Origin: an uncultured Selenomonadales bacterium
GTDB lineage: Bacteria > Bacillota > Negativicutes > Selenomonadales > Selenomonadaceae
Assembly: GCA_946547205.1 (NCBI GenBank)
Contig: CAMNPA010000095.1
Coordinates: forward strand, 1 to 5,846
Direction of reading: 5' to 3'
DNA length: 5,846 nt
A program made the position numbers and the translations under genes. Of this stretch, positions 5,806 through 5,846 are shown in pieces. Under the pieces are notes generated by a model. The model was not told the DNA's origin. It searched no databases and saw only the letters and a list, made by a program, of their open reading frames with translations. Within the stretch, counting starts at the first letter, position 1. Every line of letters starts with the position of its first letter.

Positions 5806-5839
5806 CTACTTTTTCTTTGCGTGCCCAAAGAAAAAGTAG
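5806..5839. repeat. Perfect 14-bp inverted repeat at right edge
   Basis: CTACTTTTTCTTTG (5806-5819) and CAAAGAAAAAGTAG (5826-5839) are exact reverse complements around a 6-base loop CGTGCC. No T-run follows directly on either strand, so it does not look like a standard terminator. Ten T (5785-5794) lie upstream. It may be part of an interspersed repeat that continues past the window, or a protein-binding or RNA-stabilising hairpin. Confidence 0.85.
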
Positions 5840-5846
5840 CAAAAAG

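Overview
The window looks like chromosomal DNA of a Gram-positive-lineage bacterium. The ribosome binding sites are strong (AGGAG or AAGGAGG, 7-9 bases before ATG), promoters are sigma70-type with extended -10 boxes, and there is an HPr-family protein. A large glycine/aspartate-rich RTX-like protein without a signal peptide suggests an outer-membrane lineage. My best guess is a Negativicutes (Selenomonadales-type) gut or rumen bacterium. This is inferred from style, not from a marker gene.

Layout from the left. On the minus strand, positions 1-3120 form a tight three-gene run: a MacB/LolD-type ABC ATPase (2407-3120), a Uma2-family (DUF820) nuclease-fold protein (1813-2394), and the first 598 codons of an RTX-like repeat protein (1795 to the left edge, unfinished). 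The ATPase stop codon overlaps the Uma2 ribosome binding site, and only 17 bases separate Uma2 from the RTX gene, so all three are probably co-transcribed. No ABC permease is present in the window.

A hairpin plus T-run at 3157-3196 separates this run from a second minus-strand pair. That pair is a CheR-type chemotaxis methyltransferase (4291-5079) followed by a short phenylacetate-CoA-ligase-like protein (3210-4181). The latter has degenerate ATP-binding motifs and lacks the usual C-terminal domain. The gap between the two holds an array of 7-base repeats and an open extension of the cheR frame.

A 239-base divergent promoter region (5080-5318) separates cheR from a plus-strand gene for an HPr-like protein (5319-5663). 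That protein has lost the catalytic histidine but keeps the regulatory serine. A clear intrinsic terminator follows it. A 14-bp perfect inverted repeat lies at the right edge.

The products are an export-type ATPase, a predicted repeat-rich secreted protein, a nuclease-fold protein, a receptor methyltransferase, a probable pseudoenzyme and a probable regulatory HPr paralogue. Only the left-hand run looks like one transcriptional module, and no shared pathway can be proven. I see no RNA genes, CRISPR array or insertion sequence.
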